A stretch of 64,000 nt of DNA from Gammaproteobacteria bacterium (GTDB taxonomy: Bacteria > Pseudomonadota > Gammaproteobacteria > Pseudomonadales > Azotimanducaceae), in NCBI GenBank assembly GCA_009846005.1, contig VXYL01000056.1, forward strand, positions 1 to 64,000. The letters run 5' to 3'. The position numbers were made by a program, and so were the translations under genes. Positions 19,994 through 31,000 of the stretch are shown piece by piece (positions within the stretch are counted from its first letter, which is position 1; each line of letters starts with the position of its first letter). A model generated the notes under the pieces. It was not told the DNA's origin, searched no databases, and saw nothing but the letters and a program-made list of their open reading frames with translations.

Positions 19994-21492
19994 TGCGACA
20001 CCAGATCGAACTGGTCGGCGGCGTAGCCTGGCTCAACTTGAAGTCGGATCGGCCCAACGTCACGTTCCAGCTCCGCGAGATACGCCGCCTCTTCGTCGAG
20101 AAGGCGGTCGACAACCCGCTGACTCGCCCGAACCAGGTGCTCCGATGCGCATTCGGGAACCTTCGCCCGCCTGGCAAGCGCACGGAAGATGTCGTAGCAA
20201 GCGGTCTGCGGGGATTTGGCAAAGGCGCGGCCGCTACAGGTCTCGCAGGTGTCGCAGAGCTGTCGTCCCAAGCTCTCGCGAGTACGGCGGCGGCTGATCT
20301 CTACCAACCCGAGTTGAGAAAACCCGGCTGCACGAAACCGTGCAGGATCGTCGGATGCCGCACCGTGCAGCGCGTCCATCACCGCCTGCTGATTGTGTTC
20401 ATCGACCATGTCGATGAAGTCGACGACGATGATGCCGCCGATGTTGCGTAGGCGGAGTTGCAGGGGGATTTCTCGTGCCGCCTCGAGGTTGGTGGTGAAC
20501 GCGGTGGACTCCAGGTCGGCTGAGTCCACGAAGCGCCCGCTGTTGACGTCGATGGTGGTCATTGCTTCGGTCTGTTCGATCACCAGAGTGCCGCCCGAAG
20601 GCAAGGGGACTCGCTTGTCGAGCGCCCGGTCAATGGCCGTCTCCAACCCCCGCGCTTCGAACAACGGGGTACGTCCTTGGTAATGCGCGACCGTCTCGGC
20701 AAGCTCAGGGAGACGTTGGCCGATGTAATCCGCGACCCGATGGAAGGTGTCGGTGTGATTCACTAGGATCGCGCGCGTGGTCGGCCCGGCGAAGTCCCGC
20801 ACGATGCGCATCGGCACGGGCAGTTCCTCGTGCACCAGACAGGCGTTCCCGGTGAACCCCGCGGCGGACCGGGGGGCCGCCATCGCCCCGGCGATCTCGC
20901 CGTATCGCCGCGACACACGTTTCCACAATCCGTGCAACCTACGGATTTCGGTTCGAAGGAGAGCTTCGGTCGCCGATCGGCAGGCTGTTCGGACGATATA
21001 GCCATACGGCGTCCCGGCCTCGGCACGCAGCCGCGTCACGAGATCCTTGAGTCGCTCGCGCTCGTCCTCGTCCACGATGCGTGTCGCAACGCCGATATGG
21101 GTGTCGAAGGGGAGCAGCACGACGGTCCGTGCCGCGAGCGCCAGGTTAGTCGTAAGGCGTACGCCCTTGCCGTTCAAGGGGTCCTTCGCGACCTGCACCA
21201 GCAGGCTCTGCCCGGGACGCACCAACTTCGAGATATCCGGTGCGGCACACCCGGGTTCGACGCGCACGCCGTGGAAATCCCGAACGTGAAGAAATCCCGG
21301 CCGTCCCAGGCCGATGTCGACGAACGCGGCCTGTACGCCGCCGACCACCCTTTCCACCCTGCCCCGGTAGAGGTTGCCCCGCAAGCTGCGCCCGGCCGGA
21401 CGCTCGATGTGGACCTCGCGAAGCCTGCCGTCGACGACCAAGGCGACTCGCGTCTCGAAAGGGTTCACGTCGACAAGGATTTCTTCGGACAT
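19990..21492 (-). CDS. rng: Ribonuclease G
   Basis: RNase G is an endoribonuclease related to RNase E that matures 16S rRNA and degrades some mRNAs. The protein of about 500 residues has the N-terminal S1-like domain (GNLYRGRVERVVGGVQAAFVDIG), the catalytic DNase-I-like block with IEQTEAMTTIDVNSG and IGGIIVVDFIDM, and a zinc-link-type CDTCETC near the C-terminus. The ATG at 21492 is chosen because MSEEILVDVNPFETRVAL aligns with the known family start; an upstream ATG at 21552 would add 20 unmatched residues. Confidence 0.95.
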   Translation of the reverse strand: MSEEILVDVNPFETRVALVVDGRLREVHIERPAGRSLRGNLYRGRVERVVGGVQAAFVDIGLGRPGFLHVRDFHGVRVEPGCAAPDISKLVRPGQSLLVQVAKDPLNGKGVRLTTNLALAARTVVLLPFDTHIGVATRIVDEDERERLKDLVTRLRAEAGTPYGYIVRTACRSATEALLRTEIRRLHGLWKRVSRRYGEIAGAMAAPRSAAGFTGNACLVHEELPVPMRIVRDFAGPTTRAILVNHTDTFHRVADYIGQRLPELAETVAHYQGRTPLFEARGLETAIDRALDKRVPLPSGGTLVIEQTEAMTTIDVNSGRFVDSADLESTAFTTNLEAAREIPLQLRLRNIGGIIVVDFIDMVDEHNQQAVMDALHGAASDDPARFRAAGFSQLGLVEISRRRTRESLGRQLCDTCETCSGRAFAKSPQTACYDIFRALARRAKVPECASEHLVRASQRVVDRLLDEEAAYLAELERDVGPIRLQVEPGYAADQFDLVSH

Positions 21493-21837
21493 GCGCTCGC
21501 CCACCTTCGCGTGCGACAGCCGCGACGTCGACCCGCCTTCGAGGGCTGCCACGACGGATCATACCGCCGATTCGATCTAGGAGTCTGCGCCGCGCAAACC
21601 CTTGGGGGCGTCCCTTTTCGGTCGGCACCGCAATAGCGCTGCCCATCGCGATCTTGACGTCCAGCACGGCCGTGCCACCGTCGCCATCGGGACGGGACAA
21701 GCCCGCCCCCTTCGATGGAACAAACGCCAAAGGAAGCCTGCGACCGTGGCGGTTGTTTCATGGGAGGTCGGCGTGGCTGGGCCGGAGGCGGAGCCGGTAC
21801 CGAGCGCCAGCGAGGCACCGGACCCGGCTATGGGGCG
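21493..21837. other. 345-base gap between mreD and rng where maf is usually found
   Basis: In many gammaproteobacteria the nucleotide pyrophosphatase gene maf (yhdE) lies between mreD and rng. No frame here gives a Maf-like protein, and the short open frames look like chance frames in GC-rich DNA. The only structured item is an inverted copy of the GGGACGGG palindrome at 21688-21710. Confidence 0.6.
21688..21710 (-). repeat. Palindromic repeat unit, inverted copy
   Basis: The sequence CGGGACGGGACAAGCCCG and following C-run is the reverse complement of the hairpin found at rpsA, the thiolase gene and mnmC, with one mismatch in the stem. It lies between mreD and rng and overlaps no recognised gene. 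Confidence 0.6.
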
Positions 21838-22359
21838 CTACGGCGCTCGTCCGAGTTGCCCCGACAAGCCCTGCAACTCGACGCGCCGTGCGGCCATGGA
21901 CAGCACGAAGGCGACAGCCGGGTAGACCAGGGATGTCGTTAGCGCCGGCCCGAACACGCCCCAGGTCGACCACTCCAAGTCCAGCAGGAACAGCACCGTC
22001 CGCTTTACCAACCCGATGACCAGGGCGATGCCGAGCACCACCGCCATCTGTTGCCAGAGGGTGTAGAGGCTCAGCCGTTCTTCGAGCCGCTTGGCGATGT
22101 AGGTCGCGAAGGCGAGGCAGATTCCCGTCAATCCGAGCGGGCCGGCGAGGAGTACATCGAAGAACAAGCCAGCCACCCACGCGGACATGGGACCGACGCG
22201 GCTCGGGGCGGCGACACCCCAGTAGAACATCACCGCGATGGCCCAATCCGGCCTTAGCCAAGCCAGCCAGTCCGGCCCCGCATCCACCCGGGCCACGGCG
22301 AGGACCATGGCACCGACAAGGCTGAGGAGGATCAGCCAACCGCCGCGCAACGGGTTCAA
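21838..22359 (-). CDS. mreD: Rod shape-determining protein MreD
   Basis: MreD is an inner-membrane protein of the elongasome. The 173-residue product shows five to six hydrophobic segments and the typical pattern RPDWAIAVMFYWGVAAPSRVG, then WVAGLFFDVLLAGPLGLTG. It overlaps mreC by 4 bases and is the last gene of mreBCD. Confidence 0.92.
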   Translation of the reverse strand: MNPLRGGWLILLSLVGAMVLAVARVDAGPDWLAWLRPDWAIAVMFYWGVAAPSRVGPMSAWVAGLFFDVLLAGPLGLTGICLAFATYIAKRLEERLSLYTLWQQMAVVLGIALVIGLVKRTVLFLLDLEWSTWGVFGPALTTSLVYPAVAFVLSMAARRVELQGLSGQLGRAP

Positions 22360-23225
22360 TCGCCGATCTCCGCCACTGCGTCTGTCGACGGTTCAGCGTC
22401 TTGGCGTCCGCCGAGCACAACCAGCACGAGCCGCGACCGGGCCAGTTCGGCGCTGGGTTCCCAAACCACCTGCGCGTACTGCTGCGTCGGATCCTTCACG
22501 ACCCGCGTGACCACGCCGACCGGGTAGTCGCGCGGAAACCGACGGCCAAGTCCGGAACTCACGAGATTGTCGCCGGCCACGATGTCCGTGGTTACGGGCG
22601 GGTTGTCCAACAGATGAGGTCCCTTGCCTCCTCCGGAGGCGATCGCGAACACCTTGGACCGGATGACCTGCACGGGGATGGCATGCGAAGGATCGGTGAC
22701 CAACAGAACGCGGCCGGTAAGCGGCGTGGTTTCCACGACCTGCCCAAACACCCCCGCCGAGTCGATGACGGCTTGACCGACGGCGACACCGTGGGCGCCC
22801 CCCTTGTCGACGACGATCTCATAGCGGGTCGGGTCGGGAATGACCTCGATCAGTTCGGCGATCAGCAGGTCGTCCGGCAATCGTGCCGGCAGGTTGAACA
22901 GTTCGCGCAGGCGGTCGTTCTCGGCCAGGATGGCATCGGTACGAGCGGTCTCGGATCTGGCCATCAGCAACTCGCGCTCCAGGCTGGCGTTGCGGCGCAT
23001 CAGCCGGCTACGGGCGGAGAAGAACTCGATCAAGTGGTCCATCGCAATGTGCGGCGACTCCGCGACGTACTGAACCGGGACCACCATCGTCGCCAGCACA
23101 GACCGCACCGGCAGCAACCAGCCAAGCCCCGCCTTTTCGATACCCAGGAGGACACACGACGCCAACGTCAGCCCGAGCAATAGCGGACGAACCTGTGCTT
23201 GACGCGCTCCGAACAACGATGCCAT
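22356..23225 (-). CDS. mreC: Rod shape-determining protein MreC
   Basis: MreC is a bitopic periplasmic scaffold linking MreB and the wall synthases. The 289-residue protein has a membrane segment at about residues 13-36, a short coiled coil (about 70-105) and the conserved beta domain with YEIVVDKGGAHGVAVGQAVID, VLLVTDPSHAIPV and a GDNLVSSGLGRRFPRDYPVG block. It lies 102 bases after mreB and overlaps mreD. Confidence 0.95.
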   Translation of the reverse strand: MASLFGARQAQVRPLLLGLTLASCVLLGIEKAGLGWLLPVRSVLATMVVPVQYVAESPHIAMDHLIEFFSARSRLMRRNASLERELLMARSETARTDAILAENDRLRELFNLPARLPDDLLIAELIEVIPDPTRYEIVVDKGGAHGVAVGQAVIDSAGVFGQVVETTPLTGRVLLVTDPSHAIPVQVIRSKVFAIASGGGKGPHLLDNPPVTTDIVAGDNLVSSGLGRRFPRDYPVGVVTRVVKDPTQQYAQVVWEPSAELARSRLVLVVLGGRQDAEPSTDAVAEIGD

Positions 23226-23327
23226 GTCACACCCTCAACCCACGGCCGGTTCGCGACCGCGACGGCGAGTCCGCATTCCCGCGGACTCGCGTCGGGTTGG
23301 ATTCTAAGGAACCGCGGTGCGGACTGG

Positions 23328-24362
23328 CTACTCCGTCCAGAGCAGGTCGACGTAGCCGGCGAAGTCCTCGACAGCCTTTCCCGCACCCCTGGCGACGCAG
23401 GTCAGGGGATCTTCGGCGATGACCACCGGCAGGCCCGTCTCTTCCGCGAGAAGTACGTCGAGGTCCTTGAGCAACGCCCCGCCTCCTGTCAAGACGATGC
23501 CCGTCTCGGCGATGTCGGCGGCAAGTTCAGGCGGCGTGTGCTCCAGGGCGTTCTTGACCTCCTGGACGATCGTCGCCAAGGGTTCCTGAAGCGCTTCGAG
23601 GATGTCGTTGCTGTTCAGGGTAACTTTGCGCGGCACACCCAGCGACAGGTTGCGCCCACGCACGCTGATCTCGCGGACGTCCTGCTGCGGATAGGCAACC
23701 CCGATTTCGTACTTGATGTGCTCGGCCATCGCCTCCCCGATCAGGGTGCCCTGGGCACGACGGACGTAGTTGAGAATATTCTCGTCGAAGCGGTCGCCGC
23801 CGACCCGGACGGTGTCTGAATAGACGATGCCGCTCAACGAGACGACTGCGATTTCCGTGGTGCCGCCACCGATGTCCACGACCATCGTGCCCACCGCCTC
23901 GTGGACCGGCAGTCCCGCCCCGATCGCCGCCGCCATCGGTTCTTCTATGAGCCGCACGTCCCGCGAACCCGCCGACAGCGCCGAGTCGCGGATCGCCTTG
24001 CGCTCGAGCAGAGTCGACCGGCAAGGCACGCTAACGATCACCCGTGGACTCGGTCGGACAATCGCGTTCTCCTGCACCTTGCCAATGAAACGCCGGAGCA
24101 TTTCCTTGGTGTAGGTGTCGTCGGCGATTACGCCGTCCTTCAAGGGGCGGATTGCCTTGATGTTGATCGGCGTGCGCCCGAGCATTCTCTTGGCGTCCGA
24201 GCCGACGGCCAGCACGCGCCGCTCTCGATGGTCTTCGCGAATTGCCACGACCGACGGTTCATCGAGGATGATCCCCTTCTCCTTGGCGTAGATCAGCGTG
24301 TTGGCGGTACCAAGGTCGATGGACAGGTCCCGCGAAAACAGCCCGCGAAGGTTTCTTAGCAT
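23328..24362 (-). CDS. mreB: Rod shape-determining protein MreB
   Basis: MreB is the bacterial actin that directs rod-shaped growth. The 344-residue protein has the actin-fold signatures [10 protein letters not shown] (phosphate 1), [15 protein letters not shown] (phosphate 2) and [13 protein letters not shown] (adenosine). The ATG at 24362 gives [16 protein letters not shown], matching the family N-terminus; the open frame upstream is not MreB-like. It is divergent from gatC, with 187 bases between them for promoters. Confidence 0.97.
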   Translation of the reverse strand: MLRNLRGLFSRDLSIDLGTANTLIYAKEKGIILDEPSVVAIREDHRERRVLAVGSDAKRMLGRTPINIKAIRPLKDGVIADDTYTKEMLRRFIGKVQENAIVRPSPRVIVSVPCRSTLLERKAIRDSALSAGSRDVRLIEEPMAAAIGAGLPVHEAVGTMVVDIGGGTTEIAVVSLSGIVYSDTVRVGGDRFDENILNYVRRAQGTLIGEAMAEHIKYEIGVAYPQQDVREISVRGRNLSLGVPRKVTLNSNDILEALQEPLATIVQEVKNALEHTPPELAADIAETGIVLTGGGALLKDLDVLLAEETGLPVVIAEDPLTCVARGAGKAVEDFAGYVDLLWTE

Positions 24363-24549
24363 CGAGATTGGCGGCGGATTACGGCAATACGCCACTCTAC
24401 CACGGCGCCTGCGGCCACGGCATACGCAAGTCGGGAGACAATGTGGAGAAGCGACGGGGTGCCTTTCGGACCCGGGCCGACAGGAACCACCGCCGGGTGG
24501 CGTTGTCGTAACATCGCGCGCAAGCGCAACGACGTCCGGAAGCAAGGCC

Positions 24550-24831
24550 TTGGAAGCAGACCTCATCGATAAGCTCATGCGCCTCGCCGCCCTGCGGCTC
24601 GAAGCAAGAGAGCGGGAACTCCTAAAGGACAATCTCTCGAAGATCGTCCACCTGATCGACACCATGCAGTCCGCCGACACGGACGGGGTGGAACCCCTCG
24701 ACCACCCGTTGGACGGCGTCCAGCCGTTACGGCCGGACCACGTTACGGAGGTTGTCGATCGGAACCGGTTCCAGGAAGTCGCACCGGAGGTTCGCGACGG
24801 ACTCTATCTCGTGCCACGGGTGGTGGAATGA
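24550..24831 (+). CDS. gatC: Aspartyl/glutamyl-tRNA amidotransferase subunit C
   Basis: GatC stabilises GatA in the GatCAB enzyme, which amidates Glu-tRNA(Gln) and/or Asp-tRNA(Asn). The conserved helix [19 protein letters not shown] and the tail [21 protein letters not shown] ... [11 protein letters not shown] are clear. A TTG start at 24550 gives 93 residues, normal for GatC, with GGAAG 7 bases upstream; no ATG or GTG lies in frame close by. The stop overlaps the gatA start as ATGA. Confidence 0.9.
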   Translation: MEADLIDKLMRLAALRLEARERELLKDNLSKIVHLIDTMQSADTDGVEPLDHPLDGVQPLRPDHVTEVVDRNRFQEVAPEVRDGLYLVPRVVE

Positions 24832-26279
24832 CCTTCCCCCGGTTCGCGACGATTGCGGAGATGCGTAGCGCACTGGCGTCCAAGACGATCAGCGCCGTGG
24901 AACTTGCCCGCGAGCACCTGGACCGCATTGCCGCAAGCGACCTCAACAGCTTCGTAACCGTGTGCGAAGACGACGCTGTCGCAACAGCCCGCGAGGCCGA
25001 CGGGCACATCGGTCGCCACGGGCAATCAGGCCTCGTGGGCGTCCCTGTCGCTCACAAGGACGTGTTCTGCACCGCCGGCGTGCGGACCACCTGCGCATCG
25101 AGGATGCTCGCGGGGTTCGTGCCGCCGTACGACGCCACCGTGGTCGCCAGATTCCGGGATTCGGGTGCGATCATGCTCGGCAAGACCAACATGGACGAGT
25201 TCGCCATGGGCTCGTCGAACGAAAACAGTCACTTCGGTTCGGTGTCCAACCCTTGGGACGTGACCCGCGTTCCCGGCGGGTCGTCCGGCGGTTCCGCCGC
25301 AGCCGTGGCGGCCGGGCTGGTTCCCGCCGCTACCGCCACCGACACGGGCGGGTCGATTCGCCAGCCCGCCGCGTTTTGCGGGATCAGCGGCCTGAAACCC
25401 ACCTACGGCCGGGTATCGCGGTATGGGATGGTGGCGTTCGCGTCCAGCCTCGACCAGGGCGGACCGATGGCGCGTTCGGCAGAGGATCTGCGCCTGCTGC
25501 TGCAACACATGGAAGGTCACGACCCGCTGGACTCCACCAGCGCGGATATTGGACCCACGCCACGCGAGGCGGACCGGGTCGGATTGAGGATCGGAGTCGT
25601 GCGCGAGTACGGGCGGGACCTGGACGCCCGTCTCGCCGCCACCGTGGACGAAGCTGCAGCAGTCTTCGAGCGGCTGGGTCACGAGCGCGTGGAAATCTCC
25701 TTGCCGCACACCACCTACGCGACCGCCGCGTACTACGTCGTGGCGAGCGCAGAGGCATCCACCAACCTGTCCCGCTACGACGGCGTCCGCTACGGACATC
25801 GCGCCGAGTCGCCCAACGACCTTGACGACCTCTACGCCCGGTCACGAAGCGAGGGATTCGGCGCCGAGGTGAAGCGGCGCATCCTCACCGGCACCTATGC
25901 GCTGTCGATCGGCTACTACGATGCGTACTACCGCAAGGCGCAGCGGCTGCGCCGCCTGATTCGCCAGGACTTCCTCGATGCGTTCCGCTCGGTCGAGGCG
26001 ATCCTGGCACCCGCGACGCCATCCACCGCGTTCGAGAAAGGTGCGCTGCTCGCCCCGGACGAAACCAAGGATCCAACCGTCATGTACGAGCAGGACGTCT
26101 ACACCGTGCCCGCAAGCCTGGCCGGCCTGCCGGCGTTGAGCATTCCGTGCGGCATCATCGACGGCCTGCCGGTCGGGATGCAGCTCATCGGACCCCACTT
26201 CGGCGAAGACCGGCTGCTCGCGCTCGCCGAGTCGTTCCAGCAGGAAACCGACTGGCACCAACGGACACCGCCGCGATGA
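24828..26279 (+). CDS. gatA: Aspartyl/glutamyl-tRNA amidotransferase subunit A
   Basis: GatA is the glutaminase subunit and belongs to the amidase-signature family. The catalytic Ser-cisSer-Lys set is visible: the lysine in VAHKDVF, the cis-serine in the [14 protein letters not shown] loop and the serine in [14 protein letters not shown]. Its 483 residues match the family. It overlaps gatC and gatB by 4 bases each, so the three subunits form one operon. Confidence 0.97.
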   Translation: MTFPRFATIAEMRSALASKTISAVELAREHLDRIAASDLNSFVTVCEDDAVATAREADGHIGRHGQSGLVGVPVAHKDVFCTAGVRTTCASRMLAGFVPPYDATVVARFRDSGAIMLGKTNMDEFAMGSSNENSHFGSVSNPWDVTRVPGGSSGGSAAAVAAGLVPAATATDTGGSIRQPAAFCGISGLKPTYGRVSRYGMVAFASSLDQGGPMARSAEDLRLLLQHMEGHDPLDSTSADIGPTPREADRVGLRIGVVREYGRDLDARLAATVDEAAAVFERLGHERVEISLPHTTYATAAYYVVASAEASTNLSRYDGVRYGHRAESPNDLDDLYARSRSEGFGAEVKRRILTGTYALSIGYYDAYYRKAQRLRRLIRQDFLDAFRSVEAILAPATPSTAFEKGALLAPDETKDPTVMYEQDVYTVPASLAGLPALSIPCGIIDGLPVGMQLIGPHFGEDRLLALAESFQQETDWHQRTPPR

Positions 26280-27721
26280 GCGAATGGGAGAGCGTCATCG
26301 GGCTCGAGGTCCACGTGCAACTGAAGACGCGTTCGAAGATCTTCTCCGGTGCCGCCACGGCATTCGGCGCGCCACCCAATACCCAAGCCTGTGCCGTGGA
26401 TCTGGCACTGCCCGGCGTCCTGCCCGTCCTAAACGCCGAGGCCGTGCGCATGGCGATCGTGTTCGGCCTCGCGGTCGAGGGCGAGATCGCCGAGCGGTGC
26501 CGCTTCGACCGCAAGAGCTACTTCTATCCCGACCTGCCAAAGGGCTACCAGATCAGCCAGCTCGACGAGCCGATCGTGGCCGGCGGCCACCTGGATGTCG
26601 AAACCGAGGATGGCTCGACCAAGCGCATTCACCTCACCCGTGCCCACCTCGAAGAGGACGCCGGCAAATCGCTCCACGAAGACTACGACGGCAAGACCGG
26701 CATCGATCTGAACCGTGCCGGCACACCGCTGCTCGAAGTGGTCAGCGAACCGGAACTCGCCTCGCCCGAGGAAGCCGGAAGCTACTTCCGGACGCTGCAT
26801 ACCCTGGTCCGGACCTTGGGGATCTGCGACGGCAACCTCAACGAGGGCTCCATGCGTTGCGACGCCAATGTCTCCGTCCGCCGCCGCGGCGCCACCGACC
26901 TAGGCGAGCGAACGGAGATCAAGAACCTGAACTCGTTCCGCTTCCTCGGCAAGGCGCTCGCCTTCGAGATCGAACGGCAGATCGACGTGCTCGAATCCGG
27001 GGGGCGGATCGAGCGCCAGACGCTGCTCTACGATGCCGAGCGCGACGAGACCCGTCCAATGCGCGGCAAGGAACTCTCCGACGACTACCGCTACTTTCCG
27101 GATCCCGACCTGTTGCCGGTGGTGGTCACGCCATCGATGCTCGACCAGGCGCGCGCCACGATCCCGGAGCTACCGGCAGCCAAGCGCCGTCGCTACGTCG
27201 AAGAACTCGGCCTCACGGATTACGATGCCCGCTGGCTCACCGTCGACCCGGACACGGCCGGCTACTTCGATGCCGCTGCGGCTGCCTCAGGCCAGCCCAA
27301 GGCAGCCGCCAATTGGGTCATGGGCGATGTCGCAGCCGCCGTAAGCCGAGAAGAAGCCGGCTGGACCGAGATCGCCGTTCCCGCAGCCCAACTCGGCAAG
27401 CTCATCGAACGCATCGAAGACGGCTCCATATCAGGCAAGATCGCGAAGTCCCTGTTCAAGACACTCTGGGATGACGGTGGCGAGGTCGACGCATTGATCG
27501 AGAGCCAGGGGCTCAAGCAAGTCAGCGACAGCGACGAGATCGGCGCCATCGTCCGCCAGGTGATCGATGCGAATCCCGCCCAGGTCGAGCAGGTGCGAGC
27601 CGGGAAGACGCGCGTGCTCGGATTCCTCGTTGGGCAGGCCATGAAGGCCAGCGGCGGCAAGGCGAATCCGCGACGGGTCAGCGAACTGCTGCAAGAGGCG
27701 TTGTCCGCGGATGGTTCCTGA
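26276..27721 (+). CDS. gatB: Aspartyl/glutamyl-tRNA amidotransferase subunit B
   Basis: GatB binds the misacylated tRNA and activates its acyl group with ATP. The 481-residue protein has the GatB signatures [37 protein letters not shown] and RCDANVSVR, and the C-terminal YqeY-like tRNA-binding tail. The ATG at 26276 overlaps the gatA stop; a longer upstream frame inside gatA is not used. Confidence 0.97.
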   Translation: MSEWESVIGLEVHVQLKTRSKIFSGAATAFGAPPNTQACAVDLALPGVLPVLNAEAVRMAIVFGLAVEGEIAERCRFDRKSYFYPDLPKGYQISQLDEPIVAGGHLDVETEDGSTKRIHLTRAHLEEDAGKSLHEDYDGKTGIDLNRAGTPLLEVVSEPELASPEEAGSYFRTLHTLVRTLGICDGNLNEGSMRCDANVSVRRRGATDLGERTEIKNLNSFRFLGKALAFEIERQIDVLESGGRIERQTLLYDAERDETRPMRGKELSDDYRYFPDPDLLPVVVTPSMLDQARATIPELPAAKRRRYVEELGLTDYDARWLTVDPDTAGYFDAAAAASGQPKAAANWVMGDVAAAVSREEAGWTEIAVPAAQLGKLIERIEDGSISGKIAKSLFKTLWDDGGEVDALIESQGLKQVSDSDEIGAIVRQVIDANPAQVEQVRAGKTRVLGFLVGQAMKASGGKANPRRVSELLQEALSADGS

Positions 27722-27962
27722 TTCGCCCGCCGAGCCGCACCGCTCAACAACGTGTGCCCACCAAGAGTCCCGGGTGTCGCCGCCGCGAATCGAACTCGAT
27801 CCGTTTCTTCTCACATTGCAGGTCACGAGCACCGTACTTGCCGCCGCACTCTGCCTCTGGCTGCTGCTCTCGGATGACGGGATTCTCGCGACCCTGGCAC
27901 TCATGTGCGCGACTCTGGCCGGCCTGTCGACGTGGCGCCACCTCCGGCTCGGCCGAGGGTAG
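27711..27962 (+). CDS. Small hypothetical membrane protein
   Basis: No family is recognised. The open frame overlaps the gatB end and would encode 83 residues from an ATG at 27711, or 62 from a GTG at 27774. Two hydrophobic segments are seen (LLTLQVTSTVLAAALCLWLLL and ILATLALMCATLAGLSTW) with a short polar turn and a basic C-terminus, as in a two-pass membrane protein. No strong ribosome-binding site is visible, so it may not be translated. Confidence 0.4.
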   Translation: MVPDSPAEPHRSTTCAHQESRVSPPRIELDPFLLTLQVTSTVLAAALCLWLLLSDDGILATLALMCATLAGLSTWRHLRLGRG

Positions 27963-28081
27963 ACCTATTGGTGGACGCCATCCTTTCTGTCCGACGACCT
28001 GCAGAGTCATATAACTCCATCGACTAAAACGCGTCACCGCAAAGAACTACAATAGGCAGATCGAAGCCGCTGCCGACTCCC

Positions 28082-28990
28082 GTGCCGCGCCAACGTCTGA
28101 GCCACTTGAAGCAGCTCGAGGCCGAGAGCATCCACATCTTCCGCGAGGTGGTGTCGGAGTTCGAACGGCCGGTGCTCCTCTATTCGATCGGCAAGGACTC
28201 GTCGGTGCTGCTGCACCTTGCCCGCAAGGCGTTCTATCCCGGGAAGCTGCCGTTTCCGATGCTGCACGTCGACACGACGTGGAAGTTCCGGGACATGATC
28301 GCCTTTCGCGACCGAATCGCCCGCGAACAGAACCTGGACCTGATCGTCCACACCAACGAGCAGGGGGTCGCCGCCGGCGTGACACCGTTCACCTACGGCA
28401 GCAAGAAGTACACCGACATCATGAAGACCCACGCGCTTCGCGACGCCGTGGACAAGCACGGTTTCGATGCGTGTTTCGGCGGCGCCCGCAGAGACGAAGA
28501 GAAGTCGCGGGCCAAAGAGCGGGTCTATTCGCTGCGGGACGCGAACCATCGCTGGGATCCCAAGAACCAGCGCCCCGAGTTGTGGGACCTCTACAACGGT
28601 GCCATCAATCCAGGCGAGGAAGTCCGGGTCTTCCCACTCTCGAATTGGACCGAACTCGACGTCTGGCAATACATCTACCAGGAGGGCATCGAGATCGTGC
28701 CGCTCTACTTCGCGGCGATGCGTCCCATCGTGGAGCGCGACGGCATGCTCATCATGGTGGACGACGATCGAATCCCACTAGGACCCGACGAAGAACCCGA
28801 GATGCGTTGGGTGCGGTTCCGCACCCTAGGATGCTATCCGCTTTCCGGCGCCATCGAGTCGACCGCCGCGACGTTGCCCGAGATCATCCAGGAAATGCTG
28901 TCTGCCACCCACTCGGAGCGACAGGGAAGGCTCATCGACCACGACGTTGCCGGGTCGATGGAGCAGAAGAAGCGCGAAGGATACTTCTGA
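28082..28990 (+). CDS. cysD: Sulfate adenylyltransferase subunit 2
   Basis: CysD is the catalytic ATP-pyrophosphatase subunit of ATP sulfurylase, making APS from sulfate and ATP in complex with CysN. The 302-residue protein has the PP-loop [20 protein letters not shown], the [16 protein letters not shown] block and the C-terminal [19 protein letters not shown]. It starts with a GTG at 28082. A TACAAT at 28048-28053 may be the -10 of its promoter, though the -35 is weak. The stop overlaps the cysNC start by one base. Confidence 0.95.
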   Translation: MPRQRLSHLKQLEAESIHIFREVVSEFERPVLLYSIGKDSSVLLHLARKAFYPGKLPFPMLHVDTTWKFRDMIAFRDRIAREQNLDLIVHTNEQGVAAGVTPFTYGSKKYTDIMKTHALRDAVDKHGFDACFGGARRDEEKSRAKERVYSLRDANHRWDPKNQRPELWDLYNGAINPGEEVRVFPLSNWTELDVWQYIYQEGIEIVPLYFAAMRPIVERDGMLIMVDDDRIPLGPDEEPEMRWVRFRTLGCYPLSGAIESTAATLPEIIQEMLSATHSERQGRLIDHDVAGSMEQKKREGYF

Positions 28991-30927
28991 TGGCGACTCC
29001 CGAGCCGCGGTCGGCCGACACTGGCACCGACATCCTCGACTACCTGAAACAGCACGAACGCAAGGGAATCCTGCGCTTTCTCACCTGCGGCAGCGTCGAC
29101 GACGGCAAGAGCACGCTGATCGGCCGCCTGCTGCACGACTCCGAATTGATCTACGAGGACCAACTCGACGCCATCCGTCGGGACTCCAAAACCACCGGCA
29201 CGCAACGCGACGGCGTGGATCTAGCGCTTCTCGTGGATGGCCTTCAGGCGGAGCGCGAGCAAGGCATCACGATCGACGTGGCCTACCGGTACTTTTCCAC
29301 CGCCAAGCGCAAGTTCATTATCGCCGACACGCCGGGCCACGAGCAGTACACGCGCAACATGGCCACGGGGGCATCAACATGCGATGTCGCCGTGATCCTC
29401 ATCGACGCCAAGAACGGCGTACTTCCCCAGACTCGGCGCCATTCCTTCATCGCGCGGCTGCTCGGCATTCGCCACCTGATCGCCGCGGTCAACAAGATGG
29501 ACGAGATGGACTACGCCGAGCGCGTATTCGACGAGATCCGCAACGACTACCTCGACTTCGCCTCCGGGCTCGCCGTGGACGAGTTGCAGTTCATCCCCAT
29601 CTCGGCACTGCACGGGGACAACGTCGTCCACCCTTCGGCCAACATGCCGTGGTACCGCGGGGCGACGCTGATGCATCTCCTCGAGACCATCCAGGTCGCC
29701 GTCGACAAGAATGCCGAGCGGTTTCGCCTGCCCGTGCAGTTCGTCAACCGACCCGACGCCGCGTTCCGGGGCTATAGCGGAACCATCGCCGGCGGCACGG
29801 TCCGCCCCGGCGACCCGGTGGCCGTGCTTCCTTCGGGCAAGTCCTCGACGGTGGCGCGCATCGTCACCATGGACGGTGACCTAGACGAAGCCTTCGCGCC
29901 GATGGCAGTAACCCTGACGCTCGCCGACGAAATCGACGTCAGCCGCGGCGACGTGATCGCGACGCCACGGGAGTTGCCGCACACTGCGGAGCGATTCGAT
30001 GCCGACCTCGTTTGGATGTCCGAGGACGACCTCGTGCCGGGCAAGACCTACATCGTGAAACAGGGCACCCGGCGCGTGACGGGACGGGTTCAGGCGGTAC
30101 GCTTTCGGGTCGATGTGGACACCTTGGGACACGAACCGGCCTCGACGCTCAAGTTGAACGAGATCGGCCGCGGCGAACTCGTGCTGACCGAACCCGTCGT
30201 GTTCGAGTCCTACGCTGCCAACCGCAGTCTCGGCAGTCTCATCCTCATCGATCGGATCACCAACGCCACTGTCGGTGCGGGCATGGTGCTGCCGCCCGGC
30301 GGATCCGTCCATGGGGCCGCCTGGGACGAAGCACCCCACGGCGATCTGCATGCGGCCGTGAGTCGAGTGGAATTGGGCGAGCGGGAGGCGAGGCTCGGCC
30401 AGCGCCCGGTAACCGTACTTCTGACCGGACTTGCCAAGTCGGGCAAGACCGCCGTCGCCCACGCCGTCGAACGCAAGCTCTTCGACGCCGGCCACCTAGC
30501 TACCGTTCTCGACGGCCAGAGCTTTCGCCTCGGCATGAGCCGGGATCTCGGGTTCACCTCCCGGGAACGTTCGGAGAACGTGAGGCGGGCAGCGGAGACC
30601 GCGCGATTGATGAATGAGGCCGGATTGATCTGCCTGACCGCGTTCGTGGCCCCTGAGGAAGCCGTGCGGGAGCGTGCCCGGGAAGCCATCGGCGGCGATC
30701 GCTTCCTCGAGGTCTACCTGACCGCGCCCCTCGAGGTGTTGAAGGAACGCGACGATTACGGGCTCTACGACGCCGCCGAGGCGGGCGAGGCGACCGTGCC
30801 CGGCGTCAACGCGGATTTCGAAGAACCCGATTCGCCGGACCTGGTTCTGGCGACGGACTCGTTGACCGTCGACGCATGCGCGGACGAGGTTATTGCGCTG
30901 CTGCGCAGCGAGGGGTACGTCCCTTGA
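28990..30927 (+). CDS. cysNC: Sulfate adenylyltransferase subunit 1 fused to an adenylylsulfate kinase domain (CysNC)
   Basis: The 645-residue protein joins two activities of PAPS synthesis. Residues about 15-450 are CysN, an EF-Tu-like GTPase with [28 protein letters not shown] and [11 protein letters not shown]. Residues about 465-645 are CysC-like APS kinase. The kinase part departs from the classic motifs: its P-loop is GLAKSGKTA instead of GLSGAGKS, and the usual DGDN is DGQS. Similar DGQ forms occur in some CysNC proteins, so it may still be active. A separate, canonical cysC is at 44546. It lies 1 base from cysD. Confidence 0.93.
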   Translation: MATPEPRSADTGTDILDYLKQHERKGILRFLTCGSVDDGKSTLIGRLLHDSELIYEDQLDAIRRDSKTTGTQRDGVDLALLVDGLQAEREQGITIDVAYRYFSTAKRKFIIADTPGHEQYTRNMATGASTCDVAVILIDAKNGVLPQTRRHSFIARLLGIRHLIAAVNKMDEMDYAERVFDEIRNDYLDFASGLAVDELQFIPISALHGDNVVHPSANMPWYRGATLMHLLETIQVAVDKNAERFRLPVQFVNRPDAAFRGYSGTIAGGTVRPGDPVAVLPSGKSSTVARIVTMDGDLDEAFAPMAVTLTLADEIDVSRGDVIATPRELPHTAERFDADLVWMSEDDLVPGKTYIVKQGTRRVTGRVQAVRFRVDVDTLGHEPASTLKLNEIGRGELVLTEPVVFESYAANRSLGSLILIDRITNATVGAGMVLPPGGSVHGAAWDEAPHGDLHAAVSRVELGEREARLGQRPVTVLLTGLAKSGKTAVAHAVERKLFDAGHLATVLDGQSFRLGMSRDLGFTSRERSENVRRAAETARLMNEAGLICLTAFVAPEEAVRERAREAIGGDRFLEVYLTAPLEVLKERDDYGLYDAAEAGEATVPGVNADFEEPDSPDLVLATDSLTVDACADEVIALLRSEGYVP

Positions 30928-30964
30928 GTGCCCGTGGGTCCGACTCGCTCCTGAAGCGGCTGCA

Positions 30965-30985
30965 GGACGGGACAAGGCCGTCCCC
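30965..30985 (-). repeat. Degenerate palindromic repeat unit upstream of the NADP reductase gene
   Basis: GGACGGGACAAGGCCGTCC and a following C-rich stretch are the reverse complement of the common palindrome with small changes. The hairpin lies between the cysNC stop and the TTG start at 31001, close to the GAGGAG ribosome-binding site, and could affect expression of the next gene. Confidence 0.5.
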
Positions 30986-31000
30986 AACGAGGAGACCACT

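Noticed and set aside
21465-21818. Possible maf remnant on the minus strand
   Set aside because: The translated sequence has none of the Maf motifs (SSSPRR, or the conserved acidic and lysine residues).
27963-28081. Possible small RNA or tRNA before cysD
   Set aside because: No tRNA arms or conserved bases were seen; only a weak -10-like TACAAT is present.
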